Both the position numbers and the translations under genes were made by a program. Of a DNA stretch of 64,000 nt, positions 21,433 to 32,995 are shown one piece after another (the stretch's first letter is position 1; each line of letters opens with the position of its first letter). A model generated the notes under the pieces. It saw only the letters and a program-made list of their open reading frames with translations. It searched no databases and was not told where the DNA came from. Source of the stretch: Albifimbria verrucaria (lineage: Eukaryota; Ascomycota; Sordariomycetes; Hypocreales; Stachybotryaceae); contig JAHREC010000055.1 in assembly GCA_020081605.1 (NCBI GenBank), forward strand, positions 1 to 64,000, given 5' to 3'.

Positions 21433-22596
21433 CTAATTAGGCGTACGCTCTCGGTTGGATAAGGGAACTATCTCAAGCTCTAGGAAAGCAAATTCCATAC
21501 GCATTTCCAGTGCTTCAATAGCAATTCTCCACTTCTCGTTGCATAGGCCGCATAGCTGGACGCCACCGAACTGGCCCGAGGATTCAGCGCCATGGCTCTC
21601 CCAATACCGGTAACAGTCGCAGTTCTCGCCGCTCTCTAGCATTTCGGCCAGTGCGTCAGTTTGAAGGGCATGGCCTTCCTCCGGAATGAATTCGTAACCT
21701 TCCTGTTCCTCGGAGAGTACCTCATGAATTGCATCAATCCTATGCCAGAGGTTGTAGTTCTGACGGTTTTCAGTCATAGTGCTTTCAGCCTCGGGCTGTC
21801 CGATCATCAGGCCATCCTCATTGAAGCAATATTGCCGCATTAACGTTTGTATCGGACCCGCGAATTGTCGGATCAAATTGAGGGAAATCAAATAAGGCTT
21901 AGACCTAGCCAAGCCTGTATCCAAAGCCCAGAGGAGCTTGTCCAAGCTATCTTTGACGTAGGCAAAGTTGAAAGCCACCGCATCGTAGAGCATATTTCCA
22001 ATCTCAGATAGTATCCTGATCTCATGCTCTTCGAACCAATAATCGTTAATGTTGTTGCATGTTATCGCTGCAGCGATTGTCGTAGGTAGCAGAGAGTATT
22101 TATCGCGTATGCGATACCAGTTCTCTGGAGAGCATGCAATAGCATTGATGCAGCGACCAATTAGCTTTGCATTCCCTCGAGGCATTGATTTTCCCGCCGC
22201 TATTGAGAGAAAGTGGCGATACCCACGTCCTATTTCTTCATAGCAAGGAGTGCCTTTGAAGAGAATATCCATCAATACGCCAACGTCGTACCCAAGCACG
22301 CGATCGTCAGTAGCTATATCGACTAGATCTCCACGAAATTGAGCAATGGTTGCAATGATGATAATGCGCACGAAAGCGATGTATCTGTTCTCGTTTGTGC
22401 AGTATGGGATGACGTATCGTGTATACTTCCATGCATAGGTATATATATCCTTGATGAAATCTACGGATAAGTTAAGGGATTTGAGATGATCGAGGTCATT
22501 CGCTATTTCCGATGGATAGGTCCATTGATGTCTGCTTTCAATTGATATGCTGAGGCTATCGAATATCGCAGTCGGGTCCGGATTATGCTTCGCCAT
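21433..22596 (-). CDS. ABA3-like sesquiterpene synthase (alpha-ionylideneethane synthase family)
   Basis: Intact single-exon 387-aa protein. I recognise it as a homologue of Botrytis cinerea BcABA3, which converts farnesyl diphosphate to alpha-ionylideneethane in abscisic acid synthesis. Matching landmarks are YTRYVIPYCTNENRYIAF, the segment IAQFRGDLVDIA...LGYDV, FKGTPCYEEI, the W-Y-R-I-R-D block, and the C-terminal SHGAESSGQFGGVQLCGLC with its paired CxxC-like cysteines. This family lacks the DDxxD and NSE motifs of class I cyclases, and none are seen here. The middle (after DAVAFNFAYV) looks somewhat shorter than in BcABA3. A TATA-like TATATAATGG lies about 110 bp upstream on the minus strand (near 22707-22716). 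The product need not be abscisic acid; related fungal enzymes make other sesquiterpenes. Confidence 0.82.
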   Translation of the reverse strand: MAKHNPDPTAIFDSLSISIESRHQWTYPSEIANDLDHLKSLNLSVDFIKDIYTYAWKYTRYVIPYCTNENRYIAFVRIIIIATIAQFRGDLVDIATDDRVLGYDVGVLMDILFKGTPCYEEIGRGYRHFLSIAAGKSMPRGNAKLIGRCINAIACSPENWYRIRDKYSLLPTTIAAAITCNNINDYWFEEHEIRILSEIGNMLYDAVAFNFAYVKDSLDKLLWALDTGLARSKPYLISLNLIRQFAGPIQTLMRQYCFNEDGLMIGQPEAESTMTENRQNYNLWHRIDAIHEVLSEEQEGYEFIPEEGHALQTDALAEMLESGENCDCYRYWESHGAESSGQFGGVQLCGLCNEKWRIAIEALEMRMEFAFLELEIVPLSNRERTPN

Positions 22597-23193
22597 TTTT
22601 ATTAGACAATTACTGATGGCCTTTGATGCTATCGTATGTATCGTACGATAAGGTATTTCGTAGTTGCATTACATCCCCGTCTCAAACGGATATTACGTTC
22701 CATGATGCCCATTATATAAAGTAAGATGGTGTATGCATTCCATTCTACAGAATCCTTGCCAGTATCCGACACTAACTAGTTACGACTAGTTTAGCTGGAT
22801 CCAGAATCGGGTCAATGCCCCGGCCAAGTAATGGAACAGAGTGGATACAATGGAGACTCGATATTTTGCGAATCTCAGAAGAGAGGAGTAGTGGGGTCCT
22901 GCTTATACCCGGCTACTCCGTACGAAGCGCCGCCCCAGATGCTCCGCATGACACTGTATAAATGGTCTCAGGTCTTAGATGCTATGGCAGACTGTATGAA
23001 ATACCGCTTGGTCCCTAATTTATGTACTGTACCTACTGCCTATTGTCTCTGTGGTAGGTTTGATTAGGTTGAATGCATGGGTGATGTAGTTGAATGATTG
23101 CATATCCAGATCAAACTCATGACGAGCAGCTCCATTCACAATCTATGTTCTGAGCCTGCACCGCCCACGATTTTAGCGCAATCTCGCAAGGAA
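22597..23193. other. Intergenic / promoter of the ABA3-like gene
   Basis: Holds the minus-strand TATA motif near 22710. The open frames here have no support. A possible last short exon of the next minus-strand gene (AQNIDCEWSCSS) may lie near 23120-23160. Confidence 0.3.
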
Positions 23194-24492
23194 CTAAACG
23201 AAAAAACTTACCAAGAGCTTTTCGATGTCTTCCGGGGTGCCAGACGGCGGATCATGCGAGGTTCCAGCGCCCCACCGACTTACGTCGCAGTTGCCGTCGT
23301 CACTGCTCCATCCGACTCCTCCGGCGTCGAATATTACACCATATTTCTTGAACATGACATTATAATCTTGTTCTCTCTGAGGCCAGTCACGTTTCTTAAT
23401 CCGATGATCTAAGAATTGGATGTCAATATCATATATCATATGGGAGCTTATCCTTAGGAATGTTGATGGTAGTTCCCCACTAGAGTTTGGACATCATTAT
23501 TAGTGATAGATTCATCCAGGCTACATAGTCTGGGAACTTCCTCAGACGCGTCAGGACATACTGGATGCAAAGTAAGCCCGGTAGGGGTTGTTCTGGCAAC
23601 CACCTGATCTTCGTCGTCTAAAACATTAATCAGTGGTGCAAACCCCTCTTTCCAGCCACCGAACTCTAGGATTTTGATTTTACATGTTCCCATAGCGAAT
23701 GCCGCCGGCATAGAGGTGGTAGTACCCGCGCAACTGCTATCTTGAAACGATGTACAAACAATAACTTCCCCATTATCCATGGTCGTCGTCGCTGGTTTGA
23801 ATGAGGCTAAGGAAAGTCACTCATGCGCTACCGTATATTGAAGGCTTCATGCTACTCACTACTTGGTGCGGTAGACGTGGCAGACGTGATAGACTCGCTC
23901 AATATTGACTTTTGCGTAACCCATTTAGGAAGAGACCATGTCCATGGTTGTACGAAGGTGGATATCGTGGTATGTATGGGAAGAAAAGAAGTACTTGAGA
24001 GAGCGTGGGTTGTTTTAGCCAGAGACGCATCATGGTCAGTGGCTCTTGTAGACAGGCAGCTGCTTGGTAGTGTTGCTGTGTTATCTGTCGCTGTCGCTGT
24101 CGCTATCCCTCCAGTATGGCCTGAGCCAGTCGAGGAGAATGAAGACCCTGGTAAAATGTCAGGGGCAGGCTACTGATATCGGAGGGTTGGGGAATAGCGG
24201 AGTTATAATCGCTGCTAATGCACTGAGACGTAGGGACGATGAGGGTATAGGGGTCTGCTGCTACATGTGTACTTTCAATGCTGCTACTCGAAAGCGCGCT
24301 TGGAGGACCAGTGCTATCAATGTTATTTGTAGGGCTCAAAGAGTAGTGATGCAAGGTTGAGAGGTGAATGGGAGTAAGGCCGAAACTGGGCTGCCAGAGG
24401 TCATCCTGGATGTATAGAGTATCTCTTCTTCTCTTTGTGTTTTTCCTTGTTGAGCAAGTTCCCACTGATGTGATGGATTCTAAGCCGATCAA
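23194..24492 (-). CDS. Ser/Thr-rich, probably secreted or wall-associated protein (fragmentary model)
   Basis: Several minus-strand pieces belong together. A Ser/Thr-rich stretch (24490 to about 23870; ALSSSSIESTHVAADP, then TSATSTAPS) joins over a clear intron (GTGAGT donor at about 23868, CCTTAG acceptor at about 23816) to SFKPATTTMDNGEVIVCTSF, in phase. The pair of cysteines in SSCAGTTTSMPAAFAMGTCK suggests a disulfide domain. A later exon (DAGGVGWSSDDGNCDVSRW) ends at a GTAAGT donor near 23214. One frame change in the Ser/Thr region (near 24150) and the join near 23440 are unresolved. I do not recognise the family and did not find the signal peptide. A (GTCGCT)n microsatellite encodes the ATATATD tract. 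Confidence 0.4.
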
Positions 24493-25635
24493 TTCAAGCG
24501 TGTAAAGATATTAGAGAGTTCCTGGCTGTATCTTGTGATAATCCATGTGGTAATGCGAATCTTTTTCTGTTATTTTGAGTTCTTTATGTAGAGGAAAGAG
24601 ACGCATCGCAATATTGAGGGCCATTTCACTGATCATGGGGGAAAATAGGTTCTGATTTAATATCAAGAACTCAGGGCAGGATGTCACTCAATACTCGATA
24701 ACGGAAATATAAATCTATAGCTAATAACAACTTGAAGTCTAATTATAGCCGCCCTACACGGAATATAGTGAGAAGCTTGCTATCAGACACGATAACATAG
24801 AGTAAAAATATAGTCAGCGTTTCAGGCGGCATATGGCTGGCGTCGCACCAGTAATCTAGAAGTATTTATAAAAAAGAACATGAATTAAGGTATATAGTAC
24901 GTAGGGTAGCTGCTTTCTTCTGCTGTCTTTGTATCTATCGCTTTTGTTCATTCCAAAATGGCAAGAATCTGTAGCATTGCATTAAGACGAAAGATCCATC
25001 GAGCTTTGTTTTATCTGTCCAAGATCTGGCAACCGCTATGTTTTTCTAAGTTTAGGTATTCCACAACAAGGTTGTAATCAACAGCATTTCACATCCTAGA
25101 TATATAAGGGAAGTCCTGCCAAGCAAATATCCTAACTTTCATACGAACATAATCTGAGCATCCGCTGGGGAAGAAAGGCAAAACGAACAATTTAATCAGT
25201 GGGAGCAGCTTCAAGTGTACTCAATGGTTATATCTTCATTTTTCAGGTTAATAGTTTCAGTCTATAGCTGTATAATTTCTAAAATGGGGTATTGTCATGG
25301 GTTTGATATTTCATTCTTATCTTAGTTCTACAAGCATGTAGACAATTGCATCAGAGATTTTATGTCCGAGTATGCCAATGACTACTGTATAAAACTGAGT
25401 CTAATTATACCAGTGTCGAAGTACCTTTTCAGGTATTTTCTCCGGTAAGTTCACCTCCGTTCTAAACAAAAAGAAATACTAAAGTAAGTAAGTAGGGTTA
25501 GGATTAGATCCTTCTCATATGCACCTAGCCCGCAGCTCCTCTATTTGGCCCAACTCCTATAGGATAATTTTAATTATTATCCAAAAATTATTTTATAACT
25601 ATCAAGGTCTACTCTTCATCCTTCTTCGACATATG
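24493..25635. other. AT-rich intergenic region
   Basis: About 1.1 kb of AT-rich sequence without any open frame worth reporting on either strand. Confidence 0.4.
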
Positions 25636-26682
25636 TCAATGCTGGTAAAGGCTGTTATATGGAGGATATATATCCGTGTCTCCCAAACTGCATGATGACC
25701 AAGAATTAATGGTCATTTTCTTTGCGTTGAACTCAGAGTCGGGACTCATCAGCTCAGCGGAAACAAACTGCGGTAGAGATGATAAAGCTTCATCCGTGAC
25801 CAATTTCAACGAAGATTCCATTTCCTTGATCATGCGATGCATCTCTCGAACAGCAGCGGGTGTGCTGAGCAAGTGATTTGCCCTATATGCGATAATGCGT
25901 GCTTTATAGCTGTCCAACATGCGCTTCAGCTCTGTAGCCAGGTAATTTGTATGGAACGAGGAGTCCGCTTTGAGAGTCTCTTGCGTGAGCTTCCGTGCCT
26001 CGTCGTGAAGGTTGCGTTCTTCGTAGCCCTCGACCATGCGCCCTATCCATAGAGTAAGGGGACCTTGGTAGAGCAAGTAATGTTTTCTATACGCGATGAA
26101 AGTCTCCTGTGTGAGCTTCCATGCCTCGTCATGAAGGTTGCGTGCTTTATAATCATCAAGCATGCGCTCTATCCATGGAAGAATAGGACCTTCGTGGAGC
26201 GAGTAGTGTTCTCTATAGGAGATGAAAGTCTCTTGCAAGAGCTTCCCGTGCCTCGTCATGAAGGTTGCGTGCTTTGTAACCATCAAGCATGCGCTCTATC
26301 CATGGAAGAATAGGACCTTCGTGGAGCGGGTAACGCTCTCTATAGGAGATGAAAGTCTCCTGTGTAAGATTCCATGCCCTTTCAGGTTTGAGTTTTGTCC
26401 ACGCGTGGATCACATGTACGCAGAAAGTATCCTGCGCAACCAGCCAAATCTCGTTGTATTTGTGCCGTGCGTTGGATGCGTTGATCATCTTCTGAGCGGC
26501 GAGACGGTTTGCGCCGAGCTGAACACTTGCTTCGATAATATCCGAAGCGGTGAGGGAGATTCATCGAGCAGATTATCTGTTTTCGTAATGTGCTTTATCA
26601 ATGGAACAAGCAGAAGTGCGCTGGGCGAGCGGTCGGCTCCATGTGCGCTCAAAGTCCCGTCGTCGTGTAAACTTGATGTCAT
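25636..26682 (-). CDS. Protein with tandem 42-residue helical repeats, frameshifted
   Basis: Starts MTSSLHDDGTLSAHGADRS at 26682. After a frame change near 26530 it continues IIEASVQLGANRLAAQKM and enters three tandem repeats of 42 aa (126 bp) with the pattern LTQETFI(S/A)YRxHY..., HEGPILPWIERM, YKARNLHDEA. A fourth partial unit follows, then a divergent C-terminal domain to 25636. The repeats look like paired helices of the TPR kind. At 26245-26247 one unit has CCC where its sister units (at about 25990 and 26117) have CC, which truncates the first reading frame; the sister units make this a clear one-base insertion. The protein family is not recognised; a scaffold role is a guess. Confidence 0.55.
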
Positions 26683-27023
26683 AATGATCAGATTCGTGCG
26701 AGTTTACACAATGATATGGTTTGACACCTGGCGCGCTAAATCGAGAAGGAGAGGGGCTTGAACGTCTTATCTATGATCGTGAATCGGCCTACCCATGGGC
26801 CAGAAGGTAGCTTCCAGTGGGGCTAGCAATATCCAGCGTATCCTACGCTAAATTAGTGTTAAGGCCGGAGACCACCCACAATCTTCTAACCTTTCTTTCT
26901 TTTCTTTCTTCCGCCTTTCTCCAAGATTTGCCGAACACCTCACCACTACGCTTATGCTTTAGCGAGCCTTAGCGCTCCTTTCCTCTAGTAAATTGAAACA
27001 ACTGCTTCCATTATCCGCGTATC
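26683..27023. other. Intergenic, pyrimidine-rich tract
   Basis: CT-rich run at about 26888-26925 (CTTTCTTTCTTTTC). No gene seen. Confidence 0.3.
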
Positions 27024-27239
27024 TTACTCGAATACAAAGAACCGGTTGGCCGTTCCATCACCGGTGGAGTTGCCAGGCATGTAGTTGAGCGGCATATCAA
27101 TCTCGCCGCATCCTAAAGGACATGGCAAGCATGGAATTTTTGACGATAAAATTTGCGATGCTTGAACTGCAACTGTCAGACACAGAATCAAGGCGAGACC
27201 ATATGAAACAATGCTGTTTCCAAACAAGTATTTCACCAT
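27024..27239 (-). CDS. Small putative secreted Cys-containing protein, possibly first exon only
   Basis: 71-aa frame with a plausible signal peptide (MVKYLFGNSIVSYGLALILCLTVAVQA split: basic start, then hydrophobic core, cleavage after VQA) and a short mature part with C-LPC-PLGC. The stop overlaps a good splice donor (GA|GTAAGA), so the real gene may continue with further exons toward 26900 that I could not identify. Weak evidence, listed because signal peptide and donor coincide. Confidence 0.35.
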   Translation of the reverse strand: MVKYLFGNSIVSYGLALILCLTVAVQASQILSSKIPCLPCPLGCGEIDMPLNYMPGNSTGDGTANRFFVFE

Positions 27240-28047
27240 CGCCCGAATGGCTGTAATTATTCTATCAATGTGCTAGCAAAAGCACACTGGCTGCTTTGAC
27301 GCACAAGCAAGACAATTTGAAGGCAGGTGCTGCTGGGCCGTTTACCAGCAGAATGCAGCAAATAGAATACCAAGACAAATTTATTGGGCAAGTGGCACTG
27401 GGAAGTCCTGACGCGTATTCTGGCAGGTGTTGAGTAAAGGCCCCGCTCCCGTGATGTAACGAAATTGCACTCGTGCTCCGCACAAGTTAAGAGGTTATTT
27501 TCCCGCCACCCGCCACCCGCCCCCGAAGGAATAATTTGTCGGTATTGCAGTTCTGTCTATCAATATATTGTCGTTTACGATCCCCATTCTGCTACAGAAA
27601 TGCCGAGATCAAGTGGAAGATAAAATATAAGAGAACCTACGAGATTTAAACAATACCAGCCCTTAACAAACATGCCCTATCACCAGTGGATCATGTCCGT
27701 TCGGATGCTGTAGTTTGAGGCAGAAAATGCCTCCCCTATCTATGCTGAGAAGAAGCAAGACGACATGGCGCAGCGGGGTATTGAAAACAGGCGAAGTGGG
27801 GTAACATTGTTAAAAACAAAGGGCGATTCGTCGGAGTTCCAACATGATTAGGCAGAATTTGGGGTTACAAACACAGGCCGACGTCACCCATGCAGGCATT
27901 TCCCATTTTCTCCCACCAAACAGCTTGTTGAGACCGCCACTGGGCTAAGCACCTTGAAAATTCAGGAGTCTTTGCTCTAGTTCATCCTATTCCTGTTCGC
28001 TTCAGCTTGGGTGTGGAAACATACCACAGGGACTGTCCAGCAGTCCA
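27240..28047. other. Intergenic, no supported gene
   Basis: Nothing convincing on either strand; the minus-strand frame 27265-27483 lacks support. Confidence 0.3.
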
Positions 28048-28312
28048 GATCTCCTTGAGCGCTTTAAGGAGCCGGAAATGTAGCGACGCCACAACATGTT
28101 AGTAATCGTATCAATACGAAAAGTAACACCTAGACGATCTTCAATAAGCTCAATAGACTGCTATTGCAATGTAGTATTAGGTAGCGACGCTAAATGTCAA
28201 TACATATATCATCAGCCAATTTACTAGGCCTTCAATGTTACCAGACTCCACCAGGTTATAATCACTTTCCTTGTCCGTAACATATTTGGCTCCTTAAAGC
28301 GCTCTAGGAGAT
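28048..28312. mobile_element. MITE-like element 1
   Basis: 265 bp bounded by inverted repeats: 28049-28073 and 28288-28312 are reverse complements with one mismatch in 25 bp (ends ATCTCCT...GGAGCC). No coding capacity. It shares the internal block ATCA(T/C)CAGCCAATTTACTAG and the outer ATCTC with element 2 at 29393-29627, so both belong to one non-autonomous family. No clear target duplication seen. Confidence 0.65.
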
Positions 28313-28522
28313 GGGACGAATAGCATTCCGATTAACGGAATCGTATGGGTTTGCTTAGTCATTGTAGATCAACGTTCTCTTATTGACAAGTGATCCAGTA
28401 CAGTGCAGTTGATGTCACCTACTCAGTCGGATCAGATCCATGCCGTGTACAAGCGCTGTTACTTCGCCTAAAAACAGTTTCGCAACACAAAATTACAAGC
28501 TGTGATCCATCCTTATCCTTTC

Positions 28523-29087
<565 letters not shown>

Positions 29088-29392
29088 TGCTGTAAAGGTG
29101 CTCGGTTAGTTCGAGATACCCAAGTTTTCAATCTTTTGGGTTTAAGAGATAGGGTAGGAGTCATACAGGAGGCACGATGCAAAGATAGAAGTTCCCGATA
29201 TTTATTGTGAAGGAACTGGCGCGCCCTGGGTGGAATTTCACATACACTAACCATAATGAGATTTTTTAACCTCTATGGCTTCATCATGAGACTAGCAATA
29301 ATCACAGTTATTAACATCAAATTCGCCTGATAATATTTCGTCCACATGAACTCATGCGCCAAGCCTAGCAGGATACATGCCCATGCTCATTG

Positions 29393-29627
29393 ATCTCATA
29401 GAATGTGCGAAGGCTCCAACGCTGTACCAGTCCCCATAACGTCTTAGTCAACATCTTAGTGTGTACATAAAGTAACTTAGTATTGCTCTATCTATGCTGG
29501 ATATGCTATGTAGACATTCGTAAAATCACTAAATGCTGGGACTTCTATCACCAGCCAATTTACTAGCTTTCTTACGTCACTAGGTTCTCCCCGGTTGTAA
29601 TTGGAGCCTTCGCACATTCAATGAGAT
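29393..29627. mobile_element. MITE-like element 2
   Basis: 235 bp with inverted ends 29393-29419 and 29601-29627, reverse complements with one mismatch in 27 bp (inner part GAATGTGCGAAGGCTCCAA). No coding capacity. Related to element 1 by the internal block at 29547-29566. Confidence 0.7.
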
Positions 29628-29853
29628 ATGTATGAACCATAAGTGTAAATATTGGTAGCCTTGGGTTGGAGCCATGTGGCTAGGCCTGCAATGCAAAAAC
29701 AAATCGCCGCTCGATCTTGTTAGACATATAACGGATTAATGTCTAATGTATTTCTATTCTAAATGATTTCGTATTGGTTTAGGGTAGGTGCAGCGAGATA
29801 GCCGTCACGTGATTTCGCACATGACAATGATAATCTGCATGTCATAGAGCCCA

Positions 29854-31028
29854 CTACGTCAAGGTCTCTGCCGTTTCGGGACCATTAACACAATTTTTAG
29901 AGCCACATAGACAACGCTGTCCTGGGGACCGCCAGTATTCGTCCCCATACGACACCAAAATCCAGCTCCCTTTCTCGATGCGTCGGATCGCCTTGAGCAT
30001 GACACGCCAACGCCCAGAAATCAGAATAGAGTCAAATACACAATTTGGCTCGCAAGAATGATTCACTTTACGAACCCAGTTTCCCGATTTAAGTGGATGA
30101 ATGAGACACCAAGAAACGTATTTCTTGTTTGCCGACAAATCATTCCGTGCCAGTTCCGCGGCCCACCCGTCAGAGAATTGATTGAGGGCGCAATCTCGCC
30201 AACAAGCTCACCCAGCAGCTCTCCTTCTCATAGGTTATAGTTGCTCGCACACCCTCCCCATTCCATCCCCAGTGTTACATATCTGGGGCTTGGCCGTGCT
30301 AACTTTTGTGCTGATACATGAACATCCCGGTCCTTTGCAGTATTCACAGGATCTCTGACCAGGAAATATGCCGGTCGGATCTTCACCCACGATGAACCCT
30401 GGGGCCCTTGCCAATTGGTATATTTGGCTTTAGTGAATTTGTTCGTCTTAACCTCAGTGAAAACTTCGTTGTCCGGGTCTCGGTTCCATATCTGGTTTAC
30501 GTATGGTGACGGCGGCTTTATGTTGCATTTTCTTACCGCCCTGGATGCTTTAGACGGGTTCGAGGCATTGTTGTCTAGGACGTCTAGGTAGCGCCTCTTG
30601 ATCCTCCCGGAGCGCTCGAAGTATCTCGGCTGGCCTAGAACACTTTGCCATTTCAACGGCCCTTTCTCGAACATTCCACCGTAGAACCGTATTTTGGAAG
30701 GGGTGGATATTCTCATCTTGCGAACGAGCTCGAGCATGTCTGGATCATGTGGCTCTTGGGATGCACGTTGCCGAGATCGCCAATCATTGGCCTCGTATTT
30801 GCTAAATGTAGCTTTATTACCGCAAATCTAGTAATCGAGTTAATTATATTTGCATTGGCATGCGAGAGATGAACGTTAGAGGCTGACCAATGGAAATTGC
30901 ATACCTGTATGTCCCTCGACGTGCTTAGCCAGCTGGGTCTTCCATTGACCACAGATACCACAAAGCCCGCCAACAAGATGGTAATTGTTATCGATATCTT
31001 GGTAATTTTGGTTTACAACCACAGACAT
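29854..31028 (-). CDS. C2H2 zinc finger-SET domain lysine methyltransferase, frameshifted
   Basis: Exon 1 (31028-30905) encodes MSVVVNQNYQDIDNNYHLVGG and a C2H2 finger: C23, C26, H36, H40 in CGICGQWKTQLAKHVEGH. After an intron (GTATGC donor at 30904, acceptor near 30839) a 170-residue linker follows (RKMRISTPSKIRFYGGMFEK ...), then a SET domain: GVRATITYEKGELLGELVGE, NHSCEPNC, VSYGDEYW, and a post-SET CLCGSKNC. SET enzymes move methyl groups from S-adenosylmethionine to lysine, usually on histones. The NHS and post-SET cysteines needed for activity are present. The good frame changes at about 30270-30285, CCCC 30256-30259, 30223 and GGG 30185-30187, all explained by one missing base each. It starts 1.9 kb from the H3 variant's start, on the same strand. 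Confidence 0.75.
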
Positions 31029-32995
31029 CCTAAGGAAAAAGAAGGATAACAAGGGGGCAAGGAGATTGAATTAAGACCAGAATAATTTCAGGACATCTCT
31101 CAGACCTCCTGGAAATCCTGAACCAATATTGAAAGCACACTACAAAACATCTCTTCACAACCGCGATCGAGCTGGATAACATCTTAAATATGAAAGGAAG
31201 ACGATAATTTCATCTTGCATCGGAGAACCCATTTCACGTTTTGAAAGTGATTTGACGTTGGGCTACTCGGCAAAGCTGTCTGATCATCCAGTAAGTGGAA
31301 CACCAATACTGGAAAGGGAAAAGGGTAGTTTAGCGTCAGTTGTGGGTGAAAGTGGGCAGCAAAGCCTTGTTCTGTCGGCGGATGATGTGAACAGCCTTGA
31401 GATCGTGGTGGTGGGGTGGAACGCCTGCAGGGCCGATGTGATGTAACCCAGGCGATGAATATGGACACGAGCGAAGTCGTTTTGATGCATACCCGACAGC
31501 TGAAAGCCTTATCGAGATTTGACGACTTGGATTTATCCTACTGTACTGTATCCAAACGAAATGCGTCTCTGCACCTGTCACGAAGTCAAAGTCGACTGTA
31601 CTTCAAGATGTGCTGATTCTTGATGTAAATTCGAGTCGCCACAGGAGCCTACATCAGCATCCCTTCGAGGGCAAGCGTTGGTCTCATGAAAAATGCATGC
31701 AGGCACCGGAATAGAAGCACGCATGCATGGCTTGCGTTTACCTATCCGTAACATCCGTGGACAATCAAGCAACGTGATCGTTTGCGGCTAACCGGAAAAA
31801 ATTCATCTCCGAGTTTTTTCTGCTCGTCTATCCTGCGACCTGGTCTGTTGGTTGTGAGCACTCGAATGGTCGTGTTGGTTGGCATGATATTCACTTTACT
31901 CGCAAAGACCCACCTTGTGCAGGCCCATTCAAAGGCCTAAATGACGCTATATCCGCGGATGCAGGATGTACGAGCTAACATCTTGGAAATATCTCCAAGA
32001 AGTGGCGAGGCACTATCACAAGCGCCGGAAGCCATCCGCTGAACAGGGCACAAACGTGCGACGGTGGCCATGGTGGGTCGGTTTCTATACATCGCCGCCT
32101 GTTGCATAGTGCATTAGTTCCGGTCTAGTCCAATACAGAACAGGAAAGTGTAGCGGCACTGTCATACATCATCTCGAATAAGGCACAAGCATATGTGGGG
32201 ATGATCCACCGCAAGGGCAGTAGTTCACTTTCCCCCTTCCCCATGTCAGTGCTTTGCATATTTCTCAAATCATGTGATTTCCACAACATTGACAGGGGAC
32301 GGAGACGGATATGAACAATGGGAAAGGAGAATGAGAGACAGAAGGGGCACAGGAGGTGGGGTGGGGGAAAGACACGAAGCGGTAAGGGAGCAAGGTGGCA
32401 TGCAGAATCGGCCCAACAGCATCGCCGTTGCACCCTCTGTGTAAGAGCTAACTCATCTTACAGCCAATTACGTCAAAGGGTCCGATGGAAGGTTGATGAT
32501 CTCGGCCTTCTCCTTCGTATCTAGGCCCGCTCACAGGATACATAGTCCATATCATATTCCGCAGCACGCTCCGCTTCAGGACGATACCCGGTCTGGAGCT
32601 GCTGTATCCTCGCGGAGCTCGAAAAAGGTAGGTCAGGTCCTGGAGATCGGCGCGCGGCTTACCCCGGCGCGGACCGTTAGTGTTCATTTCACATCAGTCG
32701 GGGAAGACCTGCCTTGCAGTAAAAAGTACTAGTCGATGCATAAGGTTTAGTTCCATGTTGTAAGAGGAGAGCCTTGATTCGTCTGCGAGGTGGGCTAAGA
32801 TGTTAGATTCGCTATCGTGAGTGGGAAGAGGTCAGGAAAAGTGGTGGGCAGGTGAAGGCAAAATTTCGGGGAGAGATGAGATATAACAGGTTTAATAACC
32901 AGACACTACCTGGTCCCTGGAGAAAACCATGGAAGGCAGGACCCGTGCACTGCTTTTACTGCCCTTTATCGAGCTTGCAAAGACTATCTGTCGCA
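31029..32995. other. Intergenic between divergent genes
   Basis: About 2 kb with only short unsupported open frames (for example 31252-31446 and 32493-32732). It would contain the promoters of the ZnF-SET gene and of the gene at 32996. Confidence 0.35.

Noticed and set aside
24087..24110. CRISPR-like short repeats
   Set aside because: It is a hexanucleotide microsatellite within a Thr/Ala-coding stretch. No spaced repeats occur anywhere in this eukaryotic sequence.
31252..31446. Short plus-strand gene near 31.3 kb
   Set aside because: Overlapping frames exist on both strands with no splice signals, family similarity or start context.
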